This document shows positions 8,355 to 18,700 of a DNA stretch of 64,000 nt, in pieces. The stretch lies in contig RPFO01000827.1 in the NCBI GenBank assembly GCA_009746045.1, positions 1-64,000 of the forward strand, in the 5' to 3' direction. This DNA comes from Mesostigma viride. Lineage: Eukaryota > Streptophyta > Mesostigmatophyceae > Mesostigmatales > Mesostigmataceae. Positions within the stretch are counted from its first letter, which is position 1, and the number at the start of each line of letters is the position of its first letter. Below the pieces are notes generated by a model that was given only the letters and a program-made list of their open reading frames with translations, had not been told where the DNA came from and ran no database searches. Made by a program: the position numbers and the translations under genes.

Positions 8355-9819
8355 TCACTCGGTGCCCCACCGGTACTTAAGGTACGCGTTGACGACGGCG
8401 AGTCGGACGACGTCTTGCACACGTTGAATACCATCACCTCTCCTATCCACCCGTCAAATGCGTAATACGGACTGGTGAAACTCCCGCCTATCGAAAAGCC
8501 AGAGTATGGGGGGCCGAGCTCAGCGTCCCCTGGTAATTGGTCCCGTTTGCGCCATCCAGAGCCGCGCTCCATACCTTGGACGTCGACGCCGTGTCGTACG
8601 CCACGTGCGCGATGTGGGTCTGGTCGTCGAATATATCGGCGCTGGTTGCCAGCGTATTGAACGTACTCGCGCCGGAATACGCTTTCATGGTCAGCAAAGA
8701 CGTATCGTACGCGATCCGCGGCATGCCGAACGTGCTCAGCCCCCCCGCACGAACACGACCCTTTATCCGTCGACCCGCCGGCGGCGGTGTAAGGATCCGG
8801 GCGTGCAGAGGCCGTGTTGCGTTGTTTGAAGACGACGACGACGGTACGCGTGCTCGCATTCAAGAAAGGCGTCGAAATGTGTACAAGTATCTCCGGTTCG
8901 GGTACGCGTAGAACCTCAGCCACTTGTCGCGACCCCGCCCGAACGCGCGTCCAGTTCGGGTTGCGTCGACGCTGTGGTCTGGGACAGGTTATAAGCGCTC
9001 TGAGCCTTGTTGGCCATCGTGCGCACCTTACCGCCGACGCTCGCGGTCCCCGTCCCCGCGCTGTCGGTGAGAGTCGACAGGTCGGATGGGTCGTACCAAG
9101 CCATGAGAGTGGAATCGGTCTTCGGATTGTACGCGAGATACGTGAACGAAATGGTGTTCGATGCCAGGTTGGTGACCCCCGGTGACGTACCGAGCGCGTT
9201 TACCAGTCCCGCGCCGACGGAAATCGTCGTCGCGGTGTATGGCGCGGTCGATTGAACGTAGAACGTATACGACGCGCCCTCTCCCGCGAGCGAGTTCGCG
9301 GTCCCGTTGGACAGCGAAAGCGCCGACAGACTGAAGCCGACGACCGGCGCGCTGAACGTGGCCGTCACGAGCACGGGCGAGTCGTACGTCTCCGCCAATG
9401 CCGTCGTCGTCAGTCCACGGTCAGGGGAGGGAGATACGTGAACGAAATGGTGTTCGATGCCAGGTTGGCGACCCCCGGGACGTACCGAGCGCGTTTACCA
9501 GTCCCGCGCCGACGGAAATCGTTGTCGCGGTGTACGGCGCGGTCGATTGAACGTAGAACGTATACGACGCGCCCTCTCCCGCGAGCGAGTTCGCGGTCCC
9601 GTTGGACAGCGAAAGCGCCGACAGACCAAAGCCGACGACCGGCGCGCTGAACGTGACCGTCACGAGCACGGGCGAGTCGTACGTCTCCGCCGGTGCCTCC
9701 GTCGTCAATTCCACGGTCGGGGGCGGGACCGGAGCTTTCCGCCGAGATCTATGTCTTCTCGTGGCGTGTGGAGCGATGCCTATCGGCCTCATGAATCGGT
9801 CTGTATATGGGTAAGACAT
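8355..9819 (-). pseudogene. fiber/adhesin: two Ig-like repeats plus LamG-like domain, several frameshifts
   Basis: Start at ATG 9819 (MSYPYTDRFMRPIG). Two near-identical modules (about 9700-9430 and 9400-9130) each read TFSAPVVGF.LSALSLSNGT, then GEGASYTFYVQSTAPYT and ISVGAGLVNALGTS. This is the layout of bacterial-type Ig-like repeats found in surface adhesins. A LamG/concanavalin-type domain follows: STLMAWYDPSDLSTLTDSAG, MANKAQSAYNLSQTT, FGMPRIAYDTSLLTM, FDGWIGEVMVFN, ending RLAVVNAYLKYRWGTE before the stop at 8355. The parts are in different frames (breaks near 9470, 8930, 8500-8530 and 8390). At the first break the second repeat shows exactly which base differs (GGTGAC versus GGGAC). Probable host-surface or glycan binding at the virion surface. 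Currently broken, or an error-prone assembly. Confidence 0.7.
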
Positions 9820-9900
9820 ATTTGGTCTCGTCGCGCCCTCGTGAGCGGGTCGCGGCGTGTCGCCCGTCGATCGCATCGTGCCGGATCTTTGACGACCGAC

Positions 9901-10060
9901 ACGGTGCTTCGTCCGGTCGGGCGAGGGGAATATATGCGAGTAGGATGAGGGTCGACCCCGTCCGACGGTGCGGGATGCACACGCGCTCGTCCTACTCGTT
10001 CATGAAAGCCGGGCGAGATTCGACGGCCGTGGGTCGGCACGGCGGGGATCGTGACGGACG
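9901..10060. repeat. right copy of the 8158-8310 duplication
   Basis: Contains GGTGCTTCGTCCGGTCGG, GGGGAATATATGCGAGT and the start region of the plus-strand gene at 9975. It matches the left copy block by block with substitutions. This copy appears to be the functional one because an intact gene continues from it. Confidence 0.6.
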
Positions 10061-10682
10061 CGCGCGCGCGCGGGATTTGGCGGAGGCCATCGTGTGTAAT
10101 ATCCTCGACATGACGTGTCGCCGCGCGAACGAGTTCCTTACGCACAACCCCGACACGGCGAGACCGGCGCCCGTGCTGGCGATCGTCAACGCCGCCCTGC
10201 GCGTCGAGACCATGGGTCACATGGACCGACCCGATCTCGAGGCGGAAGTTGCGGCGACGCGGCGGATCATCGCGGGACTCGACGGCGACGACGCGGCGAG
10301 CGAGGAGGGGCTGGAGGAGGACCGAAGCGGGGAGGGTGAGGAAGAGGGCGACGGGTCCGCGGCGGACTCGGAGGACTGGACGGAGGAATTCGTCAAGGAG
10401 GCCTTGCGCGTGAACGACCCGACCGTCCCCGTCCCTTCGTGTCCGTGCGCGAACTGCGGACTCCTGCCGGCCGCCGCGCGGAGGTGGGAAGAGTGGGAGC
10501 CGAAGGACTCGCTCCTCCGCTCTCTGAAGGAGCGCATGCCCGAGATCGGGTGGCACGCGTTGACCCAGTGCGTCGACTTGGGCGAGCTGGACCCTCGCGA
10601 CTTCGGGGCCGTCACGGCCTCCGGTGTCGCGTCCGGGCGCCCGTCGCGCGTCGGCGAGTCGGCGTCTTCGACCACGGATTGA
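9975..10682 (+). CDS. hypothetical viral protein with acidic middle and CxCxxC motif
   Basis: The frame starts MHTRSSYSFMKAGRDSTAVG; a second ATG at 10002 is also possible. A TATA-like GAATATATG lies about 40 bases upstream. Residues about 40-95 are helical (LAEAIVCNILDMTCRRANEF). A long acidic stretch follows (DGDDAASEEGLEEDRSGEGE). A possible metal-binding CPCANCGLL comes next, then a helical end (DSLLRSLKERMPEIGWHALT). It ends tail-to-tail with the long minus-strand gene that follows, whose open frame runs through it antisense. This strand looks coding because the Cys motif and helical periodicity are sensible. Function unknown. Confidence 0.5.
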   Translation: MHTRSSYSFMKAGRDSTAVGRHGGDRDGRARARDLAEAIVCNILDMTCRRANEFLTHNPDTARPAPVLAIVNAALRVETMGHMDRPDLEAEVAATRRIIAGLDGDDAASEEGLEEDRSGEGEEEGDGSAADSEDWTEEFVKEALRVNDPTVPVPSCPCANCGLLPAAARRWEEWEPKDSLLRSLKERMPEIGWHALTQCVDLGELDPRDFGAVTASGVASGRPSRVGESASSTTD

Positions 10683-10689
10683 TCGGCCC

Positions 10690-12998
10690 GCGTCGGCCCG
10701 TTCTCCTTGCACCTGGCGCGTCGTCCCGCGTCGACCTCGACTTCGACGTCGACGCGACGAGGCGCGGCGGTAATACGAGGCGTCCGCGTTGTGCCTGGCG
10801 GGGTCGGCGGCCGGGTTCGCGATCTCGATCCTTTCGTCCGCGTACGGCTCGTCCGGATCGTCCGGGTCGTCCGGGTCGTCGTACCCCTCGCTCGCGGCGG
10901 ACGTCGTGACCGGGTCTTCGGTCGGATCGCGCGCGTCCTCGATCGCCTCGCGCGCCGCCGCCATCGCCTCTCGGATCCTGGTCATCCGTTCGTCCGCGCG
11001 TTCGTTGGCCTTGCGCGCGCGCTCCTCGGCGGTCGCTTTCCCCTTCGCGTACTCGCGACTCGCGGGGGTCTCCCGGTGCAAGAGACACACTTGTTTGAGG
11101 TGCTCGGCGCCCGGCCAGAAGTTGCCCTTGCGGAACTGGTCGAGCAGTTCCGCGCCGTACTTGTGCTCGGCGCGGAGGTGGGCGTAATCGGCGGCGTTCA
11201 TGGACGAATGCGCCCTGCCCTTCAGGTAATGCTCGATGTTCCGCCACGCGAGGAACGTCTCGTTGTCCAACTCGCGCTTGCCGCACACACGTCCGCCCTG
11301 TTTGATCAGGGCCGCGATCGACTTCCGTTCGCCCTTCTTGACCGGCGCGCGGCCGTCCTTGCCCGGTCGTCCGTCCCTCGTGGCGTAGAGACGCCGCCCG
11401 GCGACCCACGTGTCGTACTCGTGCTCCAAGGTCCCGCGGCCCGTCCGTCCGGCTTTCCTCGCCCCCGCGTTGGCGCGATCCCCGCTCTTGGCCCCGGCGC
11501 CCCTCGCCGCGTCTCCGGGCTCGTCGACGACTCGCGCCGCGGGACCGGGCGCGACCGACACGACCTGTCGGGACTGCGTGATCTCCGTCCTCCTCGGTTC
11601 TTCTCGCGCGACGGGGGCGCGATCGACGGACACGGGCTGCCGGGGTTGTGCGACCCCCTCCGCCCTCCTCGGTTCCTCTCGCGCAACGGATTCGTGGACG
11701 CGGCTCGCCTTTTTTTGCGCCTCCTTTTCCGCGCGTCTAGCCCGTCTCTCCTCGTTCAGCGCGCGCTTCTCGGCTCGATAGGCCTTGCGAGATTGCGCCG
11801 CCTTTCCCATTTCGAGCACCGCGTCGGATAGATATCGGAGGGCTTCGTTCTCCGAGTCCATCTCCGCGGCCCGTTTCGCTAAGTCCGCGAGTTCTGTCCT
11901 CCTGGAGTTCTTTGTGGGGTTTCGGACGAAACTGACCGGATCCATCTGGACGAGATCCGGGAAGGACCGGTTGTACATTTTCGCGGTCTCGGCGAGGTAC
12001 CTCTCGTACCTTTCCCTCTTCTCCGCGGCTTTCTCTCGCTCTCGCGCTTCCCGCCTCGCGTCCTGACTTTGTCGAAGCGCGGCCAGTTCGGTCGCGGCCG
12101 CGTGGGGGTTGGCCATCGGATTCCGCGCCGGTTCGCTCAGCTTCTCCTTGATCAGCCCCCTGACTTGGTCGAGCATCCTCTTTTTCGCCGTTTCGTGGTT
12201 GTAATCGAGCTTGCCTTGAGCGATTTCTTCGGCCGCACGGCGTAGGCGTCCGAGATTCGGGTCGTCCGGGTTGTTGGCGTCGATCTTCGCGTGGTAGGGG
12301 GCGACGTTGTTATAGGTCGGGACGAACTCGTTCAGAAGCCTCTGGACGCGAGCGTCGTCGTAGTCGCCGATCCGTCTGTCGAATTTTCTGAGAATCTCTC
12401 GCTCTTTCTCGACGGTCGTGTCGTGTTTATACTCGCTCGATGCGCCACCCGCCATGCTAAGAAAATTCTCGAGGTCTCTTTTGGACGGTTCTTTCCCCGT
12501 TGCGGTCTTGTAAGTCTCGATAGCGCGTTGATGGAACATGGCTTCCCTTTGATTAAACGAATTCGGCAATCTTCCTTGCTTGCCGTCGGTTTGGAAGAAC
12601 CGTCTCGCCGAAACGTATTCGTCGATGCTCGCGTTAAGCTCTCTCAACCTTTCCTGGTCGTCTTGCACGGTTCGGAGCACGTTGACGATGTGATCCAACT
12701 CCTCTCCATCGAAGTTCTTGTTCGGTCCGTACAGGCCGAGTTGAGTTCTCTTGCCGTCGTGGATCGCGGGGGTGTCAGGAAAGGCTTTGTTAAACCTTTT
12801 AAGCGCGTACCCCAGCTCGTTTTGGTACTCGTACGCGCGCGTCGTGTGCGTCCTGCGTCGAGCGACCCCGCGGCGGACGCTCGTCCTCGTGCGCGCGACG
12901 ATGTTCTTTCGCGCGATCGTCTTCCGTGCGGCCTTCCGCGGTCTTGCGCGCGCGGACGTCGATCGCGTCGACGTGCGTCTGGATCGGTTCGGGGGCAT
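10690..12998 (-). CDS. large basic coiled-coil protein, viral, C-terminal boundary uncertain
   Basis: Starts MPPNRSRRTSTRSTSARARP, preceded by TATATA about 11 bases upstream. The first 50 residues are extremely Arg/Lys rich, as in nucleic-acid-binding or virion core proteins. A long helical, charged region with coiled-coil character follows (EREKAAEKRERYERYLAETA, KRALNEERRARRAEKEAQKK), then a Pro/Ala/Arg linker. A compact domain follows: TWVAGRRLYATRDGRPGK, RVCGKRELDNETFLAWRNIE, FRKGNFWPGAEHLKQVCLLH. The end is an acidic DPDDPDDPDEP run. The frame stays open to 9789, but below about 10690 it is antisense to the 9975 gene and reads like shadow sequence, so a frameshift near 10700-10760 or an unseen stop is likely. 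No family recognised. Confidence 0.6.
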
Positions 12999-13094
12999 TC
13001 TCTCTCTCTATATATGTGATCACGCGCGCGGCGCTCGTACAACAGTAGGAGTAGAAAAGAGAATTCCGCGCCCTGCGAGCGCGGAGAAAAAAAG

Positions 13095-14057
13095 ATGTCC
13101 TCAGTATACGCGGGTCGAGCGGCGGACCGCGTCGGAGGTCGCGCGCGAATGAACGCGCAAAGGGTCGCCAGGAACTACCCCCGGTTCTGGCTGACCGCGC
13201 GGGACATGAACAGGGTCCCGTGGCGGCCTTTCGGAAAGACCACCGTGGACGATCTGCGACGGTTCGGCAAGTTTCGAGGGCTCGTATTGTACAGAGGACT
13301 GCGGAAGAGGTGCATGGAGTGCGCTCTGTGGCTCCATCAGCGCGCGTGCGTGATCCAGCGGTGGGTACGTTCCGTCGTGTTGCCGTACCGCCGCGCCAGA
13401 GAGGCCGTGCGGAGGAGGGTGTGCATGCGGCCGCGCAACGCGGAGGATCCCATCACGTTGGAACCGCTGCCGCCGAAAGAGAGGGTGTTCAAGTTCGTGC
13501 GCCCCGATCGCAGGGTCGCGGGGTTCGACGCGGTCAAGCTGGCCGAGTACGTCGTCGCGTCGGGGACGTTCGAGGACCCCGTCACCAGGTACCCTTTCCA
13601 CCCGGTCGACTTGCTGCGATTGGACCGGCAGGTGCGGGACTTGGGGTATCAGCGCCTCTCCACGTTGGAGCTGTGGAAGCGGCCGGATTTCGTCCGGGCG
13701 ATGCGAGAGAGGGAGTCGCTCGTCGCGGGGATGGAGCGCATGACGGGCGACGTCGTCGAGATGATGATCGACCTGTCCAAATACCCGACCGGCGAGGCGG
13801 CCGCGCTCCTGAGGTCGGAATATTACCCGCAGTTCTGTTCGAATTTTGTGCAGTTGTCGATGGTGGACGTCCACGCGGCGGAGTGCGGACGGTCGGGATA
13901 CATCGCGCGCGTGAGAGATGAAATGCGGCGAGTGGCCGCCGAAGAAGAGTCCGCCGCGAAAACGGAGAGGACCGAATTTCTGAGAGAATTGGCTGTCATG
14001 TTATCGTGCGACGCGCGCGTGATGCGATTCGTCGTCACGGGAGGCTTTTATGGTTAA
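13095..14057 (+). CDS. giant-virus U-box/RING-like protein with IQ-like motif
   Basis: A 320-residue protein. Residues about 75-105 form a basic IQ-like helix (CVIQRWVRSVVLPYRRA). Residues 113-170 read EDPITLEPLPPKERVFKFVR, then FDAVKLAEYVVASGTFEDPV and TRYPF. The pair of DP-[IV]-T motifs bracketing a hydrophobic core is the pattern of U-box-like domains that recur in giant-virus proteins. Such domains often lack metal ligands, and none are obvious here. The rest is helical (YPTGEAAALLRSEYYPQFC). A GTATAC box lies 9 bases after the annotated ATG, so the true start may be the Met in RARMNAQRVARNYPRF at 13149. A role in ubiquitin transfer is possible but unproven. It converges on the zinc-finger gene 23 bp downstream. 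Confidence 0.6.
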   Translation: MSSVYAGRAADRVGGRARMNAQRVARNYPRFWLTARDMNRVPWRPFGKTTVDDLRRFGKFRGLVLYRGLRKRCMECALWLHQRACVIQRWVRSVVLPYRRAREAVRRRVCMRPRNAEDPITLEPLPPKERVFKFVRPDRRVAGFDAVKLAEYVVASGTFEDPVTRYPFHPVDLLRLDRQVRDLGYQRLSTLELWKRPDFVRAMRERESLVAGMERMTGDVVEMMIDLSKYPTGEAAALLRSEYYPQFCSNFVQLSMVDVHAAECGRSGYIARVRDEMRRVAAEEESAAKTERTEFLRELAVMLSCDARVMRFVVTGGFYG

Positions 14058-14079
14058 TAAATGTCGCGAATAAAGCGGT

Positions 14080-14388
14080 TTATTCAATGATTACGATGAT
14101 ATCATCACGGTGCATCGACTTGTCTCTGCGTGTCTCCTCCCCTCTTTGGACACCGAATCTGTTTGCGAACTCGGCGGGGGTGGGGTTGCGTTCGGGGTTG
14201 GACGAGGCTCGCTCGCACGCGGCCGCCACGAGGTCTTGTCCCTCTTTGGTCATCATCCAAGTGTGCTGGTCGTTGTAATGCCGGATCCACTTCTGGTACG
14301 TGCCGAAGGCGCTTTTGCACGAATAGGACGGACATTTGAACGGTCTCTTCGCGACCGTCGAAGGGGTCGAAGGGGAAGTTTCCTCCAT
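14080..14388 (-). CDS. C2H2 zinc-finger protein
   Basis: A 102-residue protein from ATG 14388 (MEETSPSTPSTVAKRPF). It contains one C2H2-type finger, KCPSYSCKSAFGTYQKWIRH followed by YNDQH, with C-x4-C-x12-H-x4-H spacing. A helical region follows (KEGQDLVAAACERASSN), then a short acidic-hydrophobic tail (RDDIIVIIE). Likely nucleic-acid binding; a viral transcription regulator is a reasonable guess. It ends 23 bp from the plus-strand gene, in the AT-rich ATTAATAAATG/AATAAAG gap that may serve both 3' ends. Confidence 0.6.
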   Translation of the reverse strand: MEETSPSTPSTVAKRPFKCPSYSCKSAFGTYQKWIRHYNDQHTWMMTKEGQDLVAAACERASSNPERNPTPAEFANRFGVQRGEETRRDKSMHRDDIIVIIE

Positions 14389-14465
14389 CGTCGGCGCATA
14401 CAAACAGCGCAGACATTGTGGGGAGACGTGACGCGACGTCGCGCGTCGGCGTCCGCTCGCGCCCC

Positions 14466-15686
14466 TCAGGCCACGACGCGCATGTTGCGGCTCACCTGCA
14501 AGGTCCGGGTCTGGACCACCGGGGCGCCCGGGTTCAGAGGGTCGGACACGTACGACATTTTGTACGCCGACTCCCCGGCCCGCACGCGGAACAGTAGGAG
14601 GCCCTCGGTCACCAGGACGGGGGTGAGGTCGCTCTTCAGGATCTGCCACTCCGTCAGGCTCAGACGCACGCGGAACGTGTACTCGTTGACCTTGACGAAA
14701 TCGTACGCGCCCGGGCCGGACGCCGGGTTTTTGGGGAGCAGGCCGGCCTCTAGTCCGCCTGCGTAGTCGTTGTTGTCCAGCGGGAAGAAGATGATGTCCA
14801 GTTTGTCCATCCCGAAGTTCGCCGTCGTGTTGGCGTCGTTGTGTTCGGCCAGCTTGACCGGGTGATTCCATTGGACTTCCACGTAGATTTCGCCGTCCAC
14901 GATTATGAACCCGCCGCTCGTCGCCGGCGTCGTCAGGTTTGGTGGTGCGCCCTCGAGCGGGAAGATGTCGAACGACAGCGGGGTCGCGAGCAGTTGGAAG
15001 AGCGTCGACGCGGACCGGGCCAAGTTTCCGCGTCCGGCCGAGTCCGCCACCGCGTCGCTCGGGAACGTCGCCGTGATCGTGCCCGTGTTGATGCCGTACA
15101 CCGACAGGTCGCCGTAGGCCAAGACGAAATTGAGGATGTAATCCTTGCCCTGTTCGCCGCCTTCCGCGTCCGCGAGCGTGAAGTTCTTGATCCTGCCCTC
15201 GGATCGCAGCGTGCCGTCGTTGAACACGCGGTTCAGACTGTCCGTCAATGTGATCTGGAGGAGGTTCGGGTCCGTGAAGTTCACGGCCGCGGGGAAGTGG
15301 AACCCGACCTCGAACGTGGCCTCCGTCGGCGTCCGTATAAACGGCAACTCGCCGATGCTGAAGCGGGGAACGAGCGGTTCCGGTCGGTTCATCGGGAACG
15401 ACAGGGCGCTGGGCGCGGCGGGGATGCCGGTCAGTGCGCTCTTCGTGTGCCCCTGGTCCATGTTCAGCGTGAGGACGCCTTTGGTCACGAACTTGGGGAT
15501 CTCCGAGGTCACGACGGTGACGGAGTAGTTCTTGTCGTCCTCGCGTTGGATGGACGCGATCGGGAGGGGCATCGTGATTCCCTCCTGGTCGTCGCGGAAA
15601 GTGGCGCGGATCGAGGTCGTGGCGGCGCCCGGGGTCGAGAAGTCGGTCACGGGGGACTGGTATTGGAGGGGGATGGTGACGGACAT
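14466..15686 (-). CDS. beta-sandwich (Ig-like) structural/fiber protein
   Basis: A 406-residue intact frame from MSVTIPLQYQSPVTDFST to QTRTLQVSRNMRVVA. It is almost entirely beta-strand-like with turn-rich spacing. It shares style and short blocks with the giant fiber gene immediately upstream (TFRDDQEGITMPLPIAS; DLSVYGINTGTITATFPSDA; VDGEIYVEVQWNHPVKLA; VNEYTFRVRLSLTEW). Repeated units of about 90-110 residues suggest three or four Ig-like or fibronectin-like modules. It lies 70 bp after the fiber gene on the same strand with a T-run in the gap, so it is probably co-expressed as part of a surface fiber complex. No exact family recognised. Confidence 0.6.
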   Translation of the reverse strand: MSVTIPLQYQSPVTDFSTPGAATTSIRATFRDDQEGITMPLPIASIQREDDKNYSVTVVTSEIPKFVTKGVLTLNMDQGHTKSALTGIPAAPSALSFPMNRPEPLVPRFSIGELPFIRTPTEATFEVGFHFPAAVNFTDPNLLQITLTDSLNRVFNDGTLRSEGRIKNFTLADAEGGEQGKDYILNFVLAYGDLSVYGINTGTITATFPSDAVADSAGRGNLARSASTLFQLLATPLSFDIFPLEGAPPNLTTPATSGGFIIVDGEIYVEVQWNHPVKLAEHNDANTTANFGMDKLDIIFFPLDNNDYAGGLEAGLLPKNPASGPGAYDFVKVNEYTFRVRLSLTEWQILKSDLTPVLVTEGLLLFRVRAGESAYKMSYVSDPLNPGAPVVQTRTLQVSRNMRVVA

Positions 15687-15756
15687 CGCGGAGGGAGGGA
15701 CTCGCGCGCCGACGGGTCGTTACCCTACGCGGCGATTAAAAAAGGCGATGCCTGGT

Positions 15757-18700
15757 CTAGAATATCGGGAACTCGAGACCGTTGAGCGGCGACGTGCCGA
15801 ATGGTATGGGTACATTCACCTTCTGGTACACCGGGAACGCTTGGACGTTCTTCCCCGTCGCGCCTCCAGGGAGGTACGGACCGGTCACGGTGTCCGCGGG
15901 GATGGTGACGGTGTAAGATGTGGCCAAGACGGATGACACGAGGGCGGGGAGAAGGGGGAAGGGTACGTCTATCATCCATTTTCCGGCATGTTCGGTCGTG
16001 TTGGCGCGGCAAGACGCGGTCTGTTTGTACGTGCTGCTGCCCTCGTTTAGCGTGACGATCGTCCACTCGACGTCCGCGTTGAATACCGTCACCGAGAGTT
16101 CGGTGTCCTCCGGTAAGAGGTCGAACACCACGAGTTTATAGTCCGAGAAGCTCACTACCAGGTCGGAGAGCACGACGAGGGAAGGAATGACGGTCGAGTA
16201 GGCCGGGTTCGCGACCGTGAACCCTTTGGAATCCGTGAGCCACGACGCCGGATTCGTGATCGTCATTTGAAAGGTCGGAAACTTCGTGTGATCGCTGAGT
16301 CTTAGTTGGATCCATCGGAAGAAGCCGGCGCCGACGAACACGGTGAACGTCTTGTCTTCGATGCTCGAAACGACGCTCAGGTACTGGCCGACAATCTGCT
16401 TACGAGATCCGAATCCGTCGGGTCGGTCACGAAAATGGTATTCGATAGGAACGTCTGGGCGGTCGGGAAACTCGTGATCGTCCTCCCTGTACCGCTGTCC
16501 AACAGCTGAATGTTGATGTAGAGTCCGGCCGGTTCGCCGTGCTCGCCCTCCTCGAACAACACGAACTCCGTGTACCTCGCGGTCATGGGGAACAGGGGTT
16601 TCGGGAACAGCGCCGTGGCGCTGCCGATCGCCGTATGGGTCACGACGATCGCCGTGTCGTGACCGTATACCTGCTCGGCGCCGTCGTCCGGGTACCGGAA
16701 GAGAGACGACGCGGTGCCGAAGACCACCGACCCGCTCTGGATCGTGCACCTCGTGAACGTCACGTCGACCGTCGCGTTGGGGTACGACGGCGTTCCCACG
16801 ATCGCGCGTGTGTACGCGTAGTTCGTGGTCGGGAGGACCGAGCCGTCCGATCCGCGCACTTCCACGGTGACGGCTTGTGCTGCCACGTCCGCGAGGTTCG
16901 TCGGGAACCGCGCGCATTTGGTGAAGTTCATCTGCAGTCGGAACACCTCGTCCCCCGTCTTGGTCACGGTCAATGCCGGGTTCAGATTGGGATCGAATAG
17001 CAAGGCGGGAGTTGGGAAAGGATTGACCTGTACGCTGATCCCCTTGTCGTCTTTGATGCTTCCGTTGGACGTCAAAGCGAATCGGTAATGTCGAAGCATC
17101 GCGTTCGCGCCGTCGGGGTCGGTGGTCTCGCTGGAGATCCGCGTCGGGGTCACCGTGCAACTCCATGTCCCGTCTGGGTTTTCGGCGAGGTCCGTCAACG
17201 GGATCGCCGCCGGGACGACCCCGATGCCAAGCGCGAGCGGCTGGAGTAGCAAGTTCCTGACGCTGGACGGGATCGTGCTCGTCGACGACAACGTCAACAG
17301 CAGCTGGTTGCCCGGACCCGCGTACGCGAGTGTCGGCGCGATTACGACGATCTCCGTGGCAAGTCCCGCGACCGTGAGGGTCGTCGCGGTCTCCGCGGTG
17401 ACGATAAAGAACGTGTAGTCGCCGGAGACCGTCAGGAATTCGGACCGGAGCGTGTACGCGAATCGGATCACGTCGGAAGCGAACGGGACGGTCGTCGCTC
17501 CGCTCGGATCTGACGAGGACGTCGGCGGACTCACCGTGTAGACGGCGCTGACGGTCTTCGCGTCCTGCGAGAGAACCGTGCTCCCGGGTTTGTACGCGAC
17601 CGATAACGTTTGTCCCTGGTCATTCGTCGCTCGGAACGACCGACACATGTTGAAGTTCTCCGTGATCGTCGCGCCGCCCGAGAGAGACGCTGGGTTAGGG
17701 AAAGTCGCGGTCAAACGGAAATCGTAGTTCGTGTCCGTCACCTTCTCGACGGTCGTCGAGGACGCGGCGAACCTCTCGATGACCGCGGAGGAACTCGGCG
17801 CGAATGAGATCTCCGTTCCGACGAACGGCGTCAGCGCCGAATATTGCGATACGACACCCGACGCGAGACTCGGGCGAAGGACCAGGCGGTTGGACGTCGC
17901 GCTGTATCCCCTCGGCGGCAAGCTGGCGATACCCAGTCGGGTGTCCAGGTGGAGAGTCTCGGTCCCCGCTCCCGACACGTACTTGAACATCGCGGTCACG
18001 TCCGTCCGTTGCTCGGAAGTGGCGCCGTGTTCCAGAACCGCTGTCAAACTCCAATCCGTGTCGCCGAACGTCAGGTACCCGTAACTGTTGGTCGCCGCGG
18101 GGGCGGGAGGAGTGAGCGTCGTGCCGTCCGTCATACGCATCTGGACCGTGACGGGGATCGTGTACGGGTACGGTCCTTGTTCTGTTCGTACCTGTCGAAA
18201 TCGAGCGCGAACACGAACTGTTTCTTCGGGACCGGGGACACGGTCATCGAGAGCGACGAATCCGGGGTTCGGGACGGGAACGTCTCGTTCTTGCGTCCGA
18301 ACGCGTCCGTCACCGTGCCTTGTCCCAGCCTTACCTCGAGCGCGGCGGGGTCTCCCTCGAGGACCGCGAACGTCACGACCGTCTCGGTCTTCGCGACGTT
18401 GGTCTCGATCGCGGTGATCCGGCTCCTCCACGACGCGTGGTTGAATTCCAGCAGCTCCTTAAAGGCGTCCGCGACGGGGGCGGTCGCCAGGGGTGGGAGT
18501 ATGTCACCGCCATCGCTACTTGTCCCGGCGCGTTCGAGACCGCCCGCATGGACGTCTGGAACTGTCCGAGCGGGGTGACGTCGCTGTTTAGCATGAACTC
18601 TCCTATGGACATTGCAAGCGTCGCGCCCGACATGTCGCGGAACGTCTTCGCGGGGTCCGCCGCAGCGTGGAGGAGTCCGCCGTTCACGGTCGCCCGGATC

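Noticed and set aside
9789..10690. Extension of the coiled-coil protein to 9789
   Set aside because: Below 10690 the frame is antisense to a better supported gene and loses its composition.
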